Notes under the pieces: generated by a model
Told to the model about the DNA's origin: nothing
Seen by the model: only the letters and a program-made list of their open reading frames with translations
Databases searched by the model: none
Shown here: positions 1 through 8,344 of the stretch, piece after piece
Numbering within the stretch: the first letter of the stretch is position 1
How the letters are laid out: each line of letters starts with the position of its first letter
From: RGIG8597 sp045133795
GTDB lineage: Bacteria > Spirochaetota > GWE2-31-10
Assembly: GCA_045133795.1 (NCBI GenBank)
Contig: JBGUUT010000073.1
Coordinates: 1-39,516, forward strand
Length of the DNA stretch: 39,516 bases
Direction: 5' to 3'
Translations under genes and position numbers: made by a program

Positions 1-82
1 GATGTGTTTTAGCTAGCTCGAACGATGTGTTTTAGCTAGCTCGAACGATGTGTTTTAGCTAGCTCGAACGATGTGTTTTAGC
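1..82. repeat. 23-bp direct tandem repeat, three full copies plus a 13-nt partial
   Basis: Three identical, contiguous 23-bp units lie at 1-23, 24-46 and 47-69, and a fourth unit stops after 13 nt at 82. Each unit holds the 8-bp palindrome agctagct and ends in ctcgaac. There is no spacer between units, so this is a tandem array and not a CRISPR. The left edge of the window starts exactly on a unit boundary, so the array may continue outside. It lies downstream of the minus-strand Mrp gene, beyond the structured element at 85-160. Function is unknown. Confidence 0.9.
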
Positions 83-84
83 AT

Positions 85-160
85 CGGTGAATGTACGTTG
101 TACATGAACGAAGTATTTCCCAGCGGAAATACTTCGTTCGCACACTTTGTGTGCTCACCG
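85..160 (-). repeat. perfectly paired four-way-junction (cloverleaf) palindromic element
   Basis: Three perfect hairpins sit edge to edge: atgtac/gtacat (91-105, 3-nt loop), gaacgaagtatttcc and its complement (106-139, 15 bp, loop cagc), and gcacac/gtgtgc (140-154, loop ttt). All three are enclosed by cggtga (85-90) pairing with tcaccg (155-160). No base at the junction is unpaired. The element touches the Mrp stop codon (161-163 on the minus strand), so it would form the start of that mRNA's 3' UTR. It could be a repeated palindromic element, a terminator or processing signal, or a structured RNA. There is no T-tract on the minus-strand exit side, which argues against a plain intrinsic terminator. 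Confidence 0.85.
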
Positions 161-1372
161 TTAGTGACAACATCCGCCGCCGCTGTGGCAACCTCCACTG
201 CAACCACCGCCGTCTCCGTGTCCGGAACAAGTTCCGTCTCTGTCAGTCAGGCTCTTTGCAATGTACAATTGTATAATCGCAGAACATTTTCCTTCTCCCG
301 TTCCGCGGAAAAGTTTCATTCCGAATGAACGACAAGCATTTGCTGCTCCTTCCCCCATTCCGCCGGCAATTATAACCTCTACTTTTTTCTCATTTTTTAG
401 CCAAGCTATTACATCTGCGTGACTTCCTTCGATTACCGGAAGTTCTTCTTCTGCAATTACTTCTTTTTGTTTTACAGTGAACAACGTAAAATATTTTGTA
501 TGTCCGAAGTGAGTATTTAATACTCCGTTTTCTGACGGCATTGCTACTACAATTTCTCTGTTTGCAAGTTCTTCCGCTTTATCCATTACCTTTTTACCGA
601 TTGCAGCCATCGCTTTGCCGGCAGTAGCCTCTGCATAAGATGTTACGTACGGTTTTCCTGAATCTGTAGCATTTACAACTTGTGGGTCCAGTGGGATTTT
701 ACCTAGAACTTCTGTTCCGAAATCTTTTGCAGTTTCTATAGTTCCGTCGGTTTTAAAAATATCCACAGTTTCACCACAACAAGGACAAACAAAACCTGAC
801 ATATTTTCAACAATTCCAAATACCGGAAGATTTAACAATCCGGCAAATTTCAATGACTTACGTACATCAAGCAATGCAACTTGTTGCGGAGTAGAAACAA
901 TAACTGTTCCGGAAACATCGCCTATTGTTTGAATTACAGATAGCGGTTCGTCGCCTGTTCCCGGAGGACAATCCACAACCAAGAAATCCAATTCAGGCCA
1001 ACAAACTTCTTCCAAAAACTGACGAATTACACCATTTTTTGCCGGACCTCTCCAAATAACCGGGTCGTCCGGAGATTCTAATATTGAAGCAACCGTTACT
1101 ACATATAAATTCGGTTGTGTCGGAACTTGTATAGGAATCGGACGACCGTTTTCATCAGCCATCAAACGCACACCTTCAATTCCGGTCATTTTAGCAACAG
1201 ACGGTCCGTGAACATCAACATCTAAAAGTCCTACTTTCTTTCCCTGTGATGCCAAATAATACGCAAGATTAACACTTACGGTACTTTTTCCTACACCGCC
1301 TTTTCCGCTCATTACTACAATTTTGTGTTTCATTTTATTTAAATTTTCTTGTAAAAAAGCTCCTGAAACCAT
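161..1372 (-). CDS. Mrp/NBP35-family ATP-binding protein with C-terminal NifX/NifB-type domain
   Basis: A 403-residue predicted Fe-S cluster carrier ATPase. The deviant Walker A motif GKGGVGKST is at residues 23-31, the switch region DCPPGTGDEP at about 134-143, and the bridging-cluster motif CPCC at 196-199. From about residue 272 to 370 a second domain resembles the dinitrogenase iron-molybdenum cofactor-binding (NifX/NifB) family, with the phrases THFGHTKYF and IAGGMGEGA. The last 22 residues form a Gly-rich Cys/His tail (C382, H385, C391, C395, H396, C401, C402, H403) that could bind metal. In known family members the ATPase transfers Fe-S clusters to apoproteins in the cytoplasm; the client here is unknown. 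The start is supported by AAGGAG seven bases upstream. The gene stands alone, downstream of ilvE and separated from it by a terminator. Confidence 0.9.
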   Translation of the reverse strand: MVSGAFLQENLNKMKHKIVVMSGKGGVGKSTVSVNLAYYLASQGKKVGLLDVDVHGPSVAKMTGIEGVRLMADENGRPIPIQVPTQPNLYVVTVASILESPDDPVIWRGPAKNGVIRQFLEEVCWPELDFLVVDCPPGTGDEPLSVIQTIGDVSGTVIVSTPQQVALLDVRKSLKFAGLLNLPVFGIVENMSGFVCPCCGETVDIFKTDGTIETAKDFGTEVLGKIPLDPQVVNATDSGKPYVTSYAEATAGKAMAAIGKKVMDKAEELANREIVVAMPSENGVLNTHFGHTKYFTLFTVKQKEVIAEEELPVIEGSHADVIAWLKNEKKVEVIIAGGMGEGAANACRSFGMKLFRGTGEGKCSAIIQLYIAKSLTDRDGTCSGHGDGGGCSGGCHSGGGCCH

Positions 1373-1465
1373 TTTTCACTCCTTCTTTTAAGATTAATGA
1401 TATACCGATTTTTTTAAACACGTAATTTTTTCAAAGTTTTATTACGATTTATTTTACTGATAAAA

Positions 1466-1493
1466 AAAGAACCTCCTGATTCGGAGGCTCTTT
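1466..1493 (-). terminator. intrinsic terminator of ilvE
   Basis: On the minus strand aaagagcctcc (1493-1483) pairs with ggaggttcttt (1476-1466) over 11 bp including one G-U pair, with a 6-nt loop. A run of T follows (1465 down to 1461). It lies 16 bp after the ilvE stop codon and separates ilvE from the Mrp gene. Confidence 0.85.
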
Positions 1494-1509
1494 ATTATTA
1501 TTCACAATA

Positions 1510-2580
1510 TTATTTTACTTCTACAGTCCAACCGAATTCATCTTTGATTTCTCCCAGTTGAATTCCCGTGATAGTATCATAAATCTTTTTACTTAATTCT
1601 CCGATTCCGCCGTCTTTTACCTGAACAACTTGGTCTTCAAAACGTAAATGACCTACCGGAGAAATTACCGCAGCTGTACCTGTTCCGAAAACTTCTTCCA
1701 ATGTTCCGTTTTTCGCAGCTTCAAATAATTCATCTACCGATATCTTACGTTCTTCTACCGGAATTCCCCAATGTTTACACAAATGAATTACAGAATTTCT
1801 AGTAACTCCCGGTAAAATACTTCCGTTTAAAACCGGAGTCACGACTGTTCCGTTAATTTTGAAGAATATATTCATCGCTCCGACTTCTTCTATATATTTA
1901 CGTTCTACTCCGTCAAGCCACAAAACTTGAGAATATCCTTCGTCGTGAGCTTTTACCTGTGCTTTTAAACTTGCACAATAATTCGCTCCGGTTTTTGCTT
2001 CACCTACACCGCCGCGAATTGCACGAACATAATCATCTTCTATCCAAATTTTTACAGGATTTAAACCTTCCGGATAGTATGCACCTACCGGAGAAAGAAT
2101 TACCATAAATAAATAAGTATGTGACGGACGAACACCTAAAAATGGATCTGTCGCAATAACGAAAGGTCTTATATATAGTGAAGTTCCCGGTTTTGTCGGA
2201 ATCCACGCTTCATCCATTTTTACTACTGCTTTAATTGCTTCAATAAAATCTTCATCCGGGATTTCCGGAATACAAATTCGTTTATTTGTATTATTTGCAC
2301 GTTCTGCATTTTTATCCGGACGGAATAACAAAATTCTGCCGTCCTTTGTTTTATATGCTTTCAAACCTTCAAACATTTCTTGTCCATAATGAAATACCAT
2401 TGATGAAGGTTCCATTTGTAAGGATTGATACGGTACAACACGTGGGTCAAACCAACCTTTACCTTCTTCATAGTTCATAATAAACATATGGTCTGTAAAG
2501 ATTGTTCCGAATCTTAAAGGATTATCTTCCCCCGGAATTTCTTTGGGATTAGTAGTTTTTTCATAACGAATATTTAACAT
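1510..2580 (-). CDS. ilvE: branched-chain amino acid aminotransferase
   Basis: A 356-residue PLP fold-type IV aminotransferase for the last step of Val/Leu/Ile synthesis, or the first step of their breakdown, using glutamate/2-oxoglutarate. The PLP lysine lies in GEAKTGANY (K196 in this numbering), as in the BCAT family. Other family signatures are MEPSSMVFHYGQEMFEGLKAY near the N-terminus and EVGAMNIFF plus VFGTGTAAVISPVG in the C-terminal half. Length is normal for the longer (type II) bacterial BCATs. The start at 2580 was chosen over an in-frame ATG nine codons upstream because GGAGG lies four bases before it. A good promoter is just upstream and a terminator follows, so it looks like a single-gene unit. 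Confidence 0.93.
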   Translation of the reverse strand: MLNIRYEKTTNPKEIPGEDNPLRFGTIFTDHMFIMNYEEGKGWFDPRVVPYQSLQMEPSSMVFHYGQEMFEGLKAYKTKDGRILLFRPDKNAERANNTNKRICIPEIPDEDFIEAIKAVVKMDEAWIPTKPGTSLYIRPFVIATDPFLGVRPSHTYLFMVILSPVGAYYPEGLNPVKIWIEDDYVRAIRGGVGEAKTGANYCASLKAQVKAHDEGYSQVLWLDGVERKYIEEVGAMNIFFKINGTVVTPVLNGSILPGVTRNSVIHLCKHWGIPVEERKISVDELFEAAKNGTLEEVFGTGTAAVISPVGHLRFEDQVVQVKDGGIGELSKKIYDTITGIQLGEIKDEFGWTVEVK

Positions 2581-2629
2581 AAGTCCTCCGTCTATAATGC
2601 CTTGCACAGTCTTTTGTAAAAGTGCCGGT

Positions 2630-2658
2630 ATTTTATGACTATTTTATATGATTGTAAA
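2630..2658 (-). promoter_or_regulatory. sigma-70 type promoter for ilvE
   Basis: Read on the minus strand: TTTACA (2658-2653), a 17-bp spacer, then TAAAAT (2635-2630). This puts transcription start about 40 bp before the ilvE start codon. It overlaps the region just after the malQ stop codon, so ilvE can be transcribed independently of the upstream hom-malQ unit. Confidence 0.6.
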
Positions 2659-2667
2659 TAAAAAAAA

Positions 2668-4167
2668 CTACAACCTTCCATATAATGAGGTTATTTCTGC
2701 TAAAAAATTTTCGTGTTCCGGTTTTAAATCTTTCCAATTAAAACGCCATTGCCAATTCCCCGACGCACTTCCCGGTAAATTCATTCTGGCTTCACTGCCT
2801 TTCCCGAGCAAATCTTGCATTGGAGCTACAGCTATATTTGCGACACTCGCCCATGCTGCTTTGATAAAGTCGTAATGCAAATTTTCTTTATTTGAAATTC
2901 CTAAATATTTATCAGCCATTGCTTTGTCTATATCTTTGGCACTGTTGTACCAGCCGTGAACTGTATCATTATCATGAGTTCCTGTATAAACCGCATAATT
3001 TTTATCATAAACATGAGGTAAAAAAGTCTTGCTGCTGGATTCCACCGAATCAAATGCAAATTGCAAAATTTTCATTCCCGGAAGATTGTACTTCTCACGC
3101 AATTCTACAACATCCGGTGTAATAAGCCCCAAATCTTCAGCTAAAATCGGAATATTACCGAAAGCTTCTTGCAATGCTTCAAAAAGTTCATTCCCCGGTG
3201 CATGTTTCCACTCTCCGTTTACGGCTGTTTCCTCGCCGTAAGGGACTTGCCAAAATGCACACAATCCTCGGAAATGGTCTAATCGCAAAATATCTGCCCA
3301 TTTTAAGTTTGCTTCTATACGTTTTATCCACCAAGAGAAACCGTCCGATTTCATGTAATCCCAGTTATAAATAGGATTTCCCCATAATTGACCGGTAACT
3401 GAGAAATAATCCGGCGGAACTCCTGCAACTTTCAACGGATATCGGCTTTCTTTATCCAACAAAAATAAATCCGGAGAAGCCCATGCATCGCTTGAATCAA
3501 AAGCAATATAAAGAGGAATATCTCCGATAATTTGTATAAAATTTTGATTTGCATAAGCTTTTAATGCTAACCATTGTTCTGAAAATTCATATTGTAAGAA
3601 CTGATAAAACATAATTTCATCAGCCAGTTCTTCTTTGTAATGCTTCAACGCCTGCGGTTTACGCAATCTGATATCTTCATCCCAAGTAATCCAACATTTG
3701 CCGTCAAATTTATCTTTCAAACTCATGAATAAAGCATAATCTGTCAGCCATTCTTCATTTTTCAAAAGAAATTTGTGAAACTTAGCACTTTCTGTCACAT
3801 CTTTCTTTTCTTTAAAATTATTAAATGCTTTTTTAAGAATAGGAAATTTCCATTGAATAACTCTGCCGTAATCAATAGATTCTTCCGAGAAATTCGCAGG
3901 CTCAATATCTTCGATTGTTAAAAAGTTTTTTTGTACAAAAACTTCTAAATCAATAAGTAAAGGATTTCCCGCAAAAGCGGAAAAACATTGATACGGAGAA
4001 TCTCCGTAACCGGTAGGTCCGAGCGGACACACTTGCCACAGAGATTGTCCTGAACGAATCAAAAAATCTATAAACGCAAATGCTTCCTTTCCTAATGTTC
4101 CTATTCCATATTTCCCCGGCAAAGAAGTCGGGTGTAATAAAATTCCGCTTTTACGTTCTTGATTCAT
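2668..4167 (-). CDS. malQ: 4-alpha-glucanotransferase (amylomaltase, GH77)
   Basis: A 499-residue cytoplasmic enzyme that moves 1,4-glucan segments between maltodextrins in glycogen or maltose metabolism. GH77 landmarks are present: N-terminal GILLHPTSLPGKYGIGTLG, the nucleophile in ILRLDHFRG (D297), the acid/base glutamate in ILAEDLG (E344), and THDND (D399). Length is standard for the short bacterial amylomaltases. GGAG lies seven bases before the ATG. It is the last gene of the hom-rsmD-acyltransferase-malQ run, 18 bp after the acyltransferase. The metabolic link to those neighbours is not obvious. Confidence 0.95.
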   Translation of the reverse strand: MNQERKSGILLHPTSLPGKYGIGTLGKEAFAFIDFLIRSGQSLWQVCPLGPTGYGDSPYQCFSAFAGNPLLIDLEVFVQKNFLTIEDIEPANFSEESIDYGRVIQWKFPILKKAFNNFKEKKDVTESAKFHKFLLKNEEWLTDYALFMSLKDKFDGKCWITWDEDIRLRKPQALKHYKEELADEIMFYQFLQYEFSEQWLALKAYANQNFIQIIGDIPLYIAFDSSDAWASPDLFLLDKESRYPLKVAGVPPDYFSVTGQLWGNPIYNWDYMKSDGFSWWIKRIEANLKWADILRLDHFRGLCAFWQVPYGEETAVNGEWKHAPGNELFEALQEAFGNIPILAEDLGLITPDVVELREKYNLPGMKILQFAFDSVESSSKTFLPHVYDKNYAVYTGTHDNDTVHGWYNSAKDIDKAMADKYLGISNKENLHYDFIKAAWASVANIAVAPMQDLLGKGSEARMNLPGSASGNWQWRFNWKDLKPEHENFLAEITSLYGRL

Positions 4168-4185
4168 TTTTCAACTCCGTATCTT

Positions 4186-5094
4186 TTATTTTAAAAAAGG
4201 TTTTCTGTACTCATCTGCTGCTGTATGAAGTTGTTTAATTCTGTTCATTACTTCATCAACTTGACATTGGCGAATCTCTTCTTTTTCCTGTACATTCGGA
4301 TTTGCAGCAGCTACATCGGCAATAAATGATTTTGTTTCTACCACATCTCCGAAATTGAAAACCATTACATCTTGTAAGAATGATTCTCTTGTCATATCTT
4401 CATGCTCTTTCGGCGGCATATTATTTCCGTTGATAGAACAACAGCAAATATAATCAAAGATATTCAAATAAGCCATTGTCTCTTTCATTCCGTTTCCGCT
4501 TGACGGATCCCACTCTCTGTAACGAGTTCCTGCCGGATAAAGAACAAAAATACTGCCTTTGTTTTTCAACTCCATAATTTTTCGAGTCGCACGCATATTT
4601 ATTTTTTTCGCAAGTTCATATTCTTCTTTCTTGCTTTCATCTTGTGCAATTTTATTCAAACCGCGAACAGGATAAATAACAATTCTTGTAAACATTTCAG
4701 TATACAGTTTTACCAACGGAGTTTGATTTAGTTTCACTCCGGCAACAAATACTAATTTGTCAAATAAATCTTTTACTTCTTCATCGCCGCAATCTTCAAA
4801 TCGAGTAAACATACTCGGAACATCCATATTAGAAAGGTGTTCTGACAAAATTAAACAAGATTTACCTTCTTTTGCTAACTGTCCTAACTTTCTTACATTA
4901 TCCATTCCCAAAATTGTACTGCCCGGAAGATGTCCCATTCGCATAATTTCCAACAACATCGGACGATTTTTAGTATACGCCTGCTGGTAAATATTTTCAG
5001 GTGTAATCACTGTATCTTCATTCATTTTTGAGTTCTGCATCATTTTTTTTGCATAATCAAAAAACTCTTTTGTTTTTTCTCGATTTTCAGACAT
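4186..5094 (-). CDS. PlsC/GPAT-superfamily glycerophosphate acyltransferase
   Basis: A predicted acyltransferase of phospholipid synthesis, about 302 residues. The HX4D motif reads SEHLSNMD (H86 and D91), and the later acceptor-binding block is FVLYPAGTRYREWDP, which matches the GTR-type motif of this superfamily. The spacing and the long block resemble the soluble glycerol-3-phosphate acyltransferase branch more than a membrane PlsC, and no membrane segment is evident. Whether it acylates glycerol-3-phosphate or lysophosphatidate cannot be told. Start choice: GGAGG lies at about 5103-5107. An ATG at 5100 is only 3 bp away, while the one at 5094 has a normal 9-bp spacing. The 5' end overlaps the rsmD 3' end, suggesting translational coupling. 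Confidence 0.8.
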   Translation of the reverse strand: MSENREKTKEFFDYAKKMMQNSKMNEDTVITPENIYQQAYTKNRPMLLEIMRMGHLPGSTILGMDNVRKLGQLAKEGKSCLILSEHLSNMDVPSMFTRFEDCGDEEVKDLFDKLVFVAGVKLNQTPLVKLYTEMFTRIVIYPVRGLNKIAQDESKKEEYELAKKINMRATRKIMELKNKGSIFVLYPAGTRYREWDPSSGNGMKETMAYLNIFDYICCCSINGNNMPPKEHEDMTRESFLQDVMVFNFGDVVETKSFIADVAAANPNVQEKEEIRQCQVDEVMNRIKQLHTAADEYRKPFLK

Positions 5095-5725
5095 TTTCAT
5101 TTTCCTCCGTTTCATCTATGATTATATCTTTTTCCCATTGATAATAAATCAGTACATTGATTCCGTAACGACGATAGTCGGTCTGAACTAATTCGCCGAT
5201 TTGCTCATCGAAAGGGTCGGTATATTTTGCATGCATTACAATTATACCGTTATCTTTTAATAATTTTTTTTCTTCCAATAATTCTAAAAGAGATTGCTTG
5301 TTCTCCATTTTAAACGGAGGGTCAAGCATTATAAAATCATATTTCTTGGCACAACGTCGGATATAAGCAAAAGCGTCGGAAATTATCGGGCGGATTTTTC
5401 CGGTAAGTCCCAAGCGGTCGATATTACCGTTTAAAACAACTTTTTTCCCATAATCGCCTTCTACTACATCCGCACTTTTCACCATTCCGCGAGAATATCC
5501 CTCAATAGAAATCGATGCAGAACCGGAAAATAAATCTAACATCTCCATTTCTTTGCGACCAAACATAATATTAAATAACGCCTGTTTGCACATTGAAGTC
5601 ATAGGACGAATTTCTCCCGGCGGGCAATCAAGTTTTCGCCCTTTTAATGTTCCGGATGCAACTCGAATCGATAACTTCTTTATATTATTATTTCTTGGAT
5701 TTCTTTTTGTTCCGCCCGTCTGCAT
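5087..5725 (-). CDS. rsmD: 16S rRNA (guanine(966)-N2)-methyltransferase RsmD
   Basis: A 212-residue SAM-dependent methyltransferase predicted to modify G966 of 16S rRNA. Family marks are IRVASGTLKGRKL near the N-terminus, IRPMTSMCKQALFNI, the SAM-binding loop LDLFSGSASISIEG (about 63-76), and the catalytic DPPF at 135-138. The first 15 residues are a basic extension. It starts three bases after the hom stop codon with AGGAT overlapping the hom end, and its 3' end overlaps the acyltransferase start, so it is in the middle of an operon. Confidence 0.92.
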   Translation of the reverse strand: MQTGGTKRNPRNNNIKKLSIRVASGTLKGRKLDCPPGEIRPMTSMCKQALFNIMFGRKEMEMLDLFSGSASISIEGYSRGMVKSADVVEGDYGKKVVLNGNIDRLGLTGKIRPIISDAFAYIRRCAKKYDFIMLDPPFKMENKQSLLELLEEKKLLKDNGIIVMHAKYTDPFDEQIGELVQTDYRRYGINVLIYYQWEKDIIIDETEENENV

Positions 5726-5728
5726 AAT

Positions 5729-7051
5729 TTATCCTAATATTGGAATGATTTTTGGATCTACTTTCAAAATCTTCGCATTTTGTTGTCTGATTTTTTCGAT
5801 AGCACGTTGAATTTGTACATATGTACAAGGCATTGTTGCAATAGAGAAAATCGCTGTTTCGCCGGATGTTCTTACATTATGACTGACAGTTTCTATATTA
5901 ATATTTTCGCTGCCTATTGCAGTCGTAATGATTCCCGTAATTCCCGGCATATCCTCTGCCTCAAACGTAATATTGTATGCAATTTTCATTTCATCAAATG
6001 ACAAATATTTCAAATCCTGAGACGGATAATTACGTAAACTTGCAGTTCCGTAACGAGCAATAAATACAACATCTGAAACAATCGCACTTCCGGTTTCTGT
6101 AGAACCTGCACCTTGACCAATCATAATATTTTCATAAGAATATTTTCCGGTAACTTTTACTGCATTTGTTGCATTGTCAATTTCAGACAAGAAGTTTTCA
6201 TCTCGTACCATCATCGGACGAACTGTCGCATATACGCCGTCATCTTCTTTTTTTGCAAAACAAATCAATTTTATTACAGCTCCGATTTCCTTTGCAAACG
6301 CAGTATCTTCAGCCGTAATTGTATCAATTCCCAAAATCGGCAATTCATCAACTTTTACATCAAGACCGTAAATCAATTTTAATAATATAATCAACTTATG
6401 TCCTGCATCGTGTCCGTTGACATCAAGAGTCGGGTCAGCTTCGGCATAACCTTTTTCCTGTGCACTTTTTAGAGCATCGGCAAAACTCTTACCTTCATTT
6501 GCCATTTTTGAAAGTATATAATTACTTGTTCCGTTCATGATACCTTGAACGCAAGTAATTTCATCTCCGGTAAAACATTCATTTATACCCTTGATAATTG
6601 GAATCGCACCGCAAACGGCAGCCTCAAAACCTACAGCTTTATTATTTTTAAATGCTGTATCAATGATTGTCTTATTATATTTTGCAAGCAATGCTTTGTT
6701 TGCCGTAACAAGATGTTTTCCTGAATTTAAAACTCCGGTTACCGTATTTAACAATCCCTCTGAAGAACCTCCGATTGTCTCGATAACCAAATCGATAGAT
6801 TTATCTTCTAAAATCTCTTGAGTATATTTCGGCATATCTTCTTTTGCCGGGTCTTTTCCGTTCCCGCAAAATAATTCAAGCGGAATCCCATGTCGCTCTG
6901 ATGATTTTGTCGGGAACAAATCAAGAATCTTAGCTATTTCAATTTGTTTTCCACTTCTTATAGCTAATGATTGTGCTTGTTCTAAAATTATCTTTGCTAC
7001 ACCGCCGCCAACGGTACCACATCCTAGAATAGCTATTCGAAATTTTTCCAT
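5729..7051 (-). CDS. hom: homoserine dehydrogenase
   Basis: A 440-residue NAD(P)-dependent enzyme making homoserine from aspartate semialdehyde, the branch toward threonine and methionine. The Rossmann motif ILGCGTVGGG is at residues 8-17. LVTANKALLAK (K119) and ADPTLDVNGHDAGHK (K219) are the substrate and catalytic regions of the family. A C-terminal ACT domain from about 358 to 425 (DMPGITGIITTAIG) suggests feedback inhibition by an amino acid. GGAG lies eight bases before the start. It is the first gene of the hom-rsmD-acyltransferase-malQ unit and has a clear promoter upstream. No threonine leader peptide or T-box was recognised. Confidence 0.95.
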   Translation of the reverse strand: MEKFRIAILGCGTVGGGVAKIILEQAQSLAIRSGKQIEIAKILDLFPTKSSERHGIPLELFCGNGKDPAKEDMPKYTQEILEDKSIDLVIETIGGSSEGLLNTVTGVLNSGKHLVTANKALLAKYNKTIIDTAFKNNKAVGFEAAVCGAIPIIKGINECFTGDEITCVQGIMNGTSNYILSKMANEGKSFADALKSAQEKGYAEADPTLDVNGHDAGHKLIILLKLIYGLDVKVDELPILGIDTITAEDTAFAKEIGAVIKLICFAKKEDDGVYATVRPMMVRDENFLSEIDNATNAVKVTGKYSYENIMIGQGAGSTETGSAIVSDVVFIARYGTASLRNYPSQDLKYLSFDEMKIAYNITFEAEDMPGITGIITTAIGSENINIETVSHNVRTSGETAIFSIATMPCTYVQIQRAIEKIRQQNAKILKVDPKIIPILG

Positions 7052-7099
7052 TTATAATCTCCGATTTTGTTGTTGCAGTCTTTATTTAAATTTTTATTA

Positions 7100-7128
7100 C
7101 TTATAAAGTAAAACAATGAAATAGTCAA
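7100..7128 (-). promoter_or_regulatory. sigma-70 type promoter for hom operon
   Basis: On the minus strand TTGACT (7128-7123), a 17-bp spacer and TATAAG (7105-7100) lie about 50 bp before the hom start codon. Both boxes are close to consensus with optimal spacing. Confidence 0.7.
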
Positions 7129-7195
7129 TTCTAACCATTTTTTGACACATCAGGAGTTTTTTGCTGCACTGTTTTCTTAAAATACGATAACTTTG

Positions 7196-8344
7196 TTAAA
7201 AAAGATTGAATCCATAAAAAGTAATTTCATAAAAAGGAGAGAACGAAATAAATTTTACTTTTTCTTCTGTTTCGGAAATGTTCTGATATTCAAGTTTTAT
7301 TCTGTACAAATATTTTTTGTTAAACTTTATTTTCTTTCGACTATTCTTTTCTTTCTGCAGTTGTTGAAACAATTCCTTCTTTACAATTTTTTCCTCAGGC
7401 TGTTTAAATGTATAATTAACAAGCGGCTCTTCTTTATTATTTTTTTCATACAATAAGAATTCCATTGTCTTCAAATATGCCAAATCCTGTAATTCCCACT
7501 CTACAACATTTAAATCATCAGATAAAATCGTTGCTGTAGCAGCACCATAGTTTGGACCGTTTTCATTATCATACAAATCTTTCAATAAATAAGTGTCTTG
7601 AATTATACCGCTTTTACCCAAAAGGAATTGAACATGATATTCACCGCATTCCAAATAATCGCTGTGTGTTGAATCTTTTATATTAGAAATTGCTTTATAA
7701 ATATTTTTTTGCGGACTGTCGGGAAGAACATCCCAATAAAAATCTTTTGCCGGAGGAATTACACGAACTTTTTCGAGAACTACATCATCGGTTGTTTCCA
7801 TATAATATGAAAAAACCTGAGACACAGCTCGCTTATTGTCCATAAAATCTGAATGAAGTGATTGTACTTCAAAACTTAACTGTTTGGGATAAAAAGGATT
7901 TTCACATTCTCCCTCAAAAGTTTTGAATACATTAGCATTTTTATCCTTACAAACTATTTTATACTTAATATATTCGTAATTAAAATAACTCTTAACAGAA
8001 ATTTGCTCTGAAAATCTTGACCGCAAATCTCCGTCTGCAATTTTACCTTCACTCAAAATGATATCATCTTTATCAAACAATTGATATTCCAGAAACACCT
8101 TTTCTTTCCCTAACTGAACAATAAAAGAAAAGGTGTATTCCATAGAATAAAATCCTGCATTATTTTTTAAGTTTGTATTTGTTACAAAAAGAAAAGCCTC
8201 GAAATTAACGTCATTTACCTCTGATAAAGAAGTTTCTGACTGTTTCGGCTTTTCTTTAATTACTTCTTCCTTTACCTGAATTTTATTCACACAGGAAAAA
8301 AATAAAAACAAAAAAGATAAAAGCAAGAGATTATAATTTTTCAT
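7196..8344 (-). CDS. putative lipoprotein of unknown function, translationally coupled to cheY
   Basis: A 382-residue protein that I do not recognise. It begins with a charged start, a hydrophobic run and the spirochaete-type lipobox LFFSC (lipid Cys at residue 18), so it is predicted to be membrane-anchored outside the cytoplasm. The rest is rich in Lys, Glu and aromatic residues, with alternating beta-like stretches and no known motif. It may be an immunoglobulin-like or beta-sandwich protein, but that is a guess. Its ATG overlaps the cheY stop as ATGA, so it is translated from the chemotaxis transcript with only a weak purine-rich site. This context points to a link with motility or chemoreceptors, or simply to shared transcription. 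Confidence 0.75.
   Translation of the reverse strand: MKNYNLLLLSFLFLFFSCVNKIQVKEEVIKEKPKQSETSLSEVNDVNFEAFLFVTNTNLKNNAGFYSMEYTFSFIVQLGKEKVFLEYQLFDKDDIILSEGKIADGDLRSRFSEQISVKSYFNYEYIKYKIVCKDKNANVFKTFEGECENPFYPKQLSFEVQSLHSDFMDNKRAVSQVFSYYMETTDDVVLEKVRVIPPAKDFYWDVLPDSPQKNIYKAISNIKDSTHSDYLECGEYHVQFLLGKSGIIQDTYLLKDLYDNENGPNYGAATATILSDDLNVVEWELQDLAYLKTMEFLLYEKNNKEEPLVNYTFKQPEEKIVKKELFQQLQKEKNSRKKIKFNKKYLYRIKLEYQNISETEEKVKFISFSPFYEITFYGFNLF

Noticed and set aside
1..82. CRISPR array or integron attC sites
   Set aside because: The units are contiguous with no spacers, and the attC core pair (GTTRRRY and RYYYAAC) is not found in the units.
71..328. Small plus-strand ORF across the repeat and structured element
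   Set aside because: It runs through the tandem repeat and antisense to the Cys-rich end of the Mrp gene, with no ribosome site.
7052..7195. T-box or threonine attenuator before hom
   Set aside because: No leader peptide, T-box sequence or antiterminator/terminator pair was seen; only a plain promoter.
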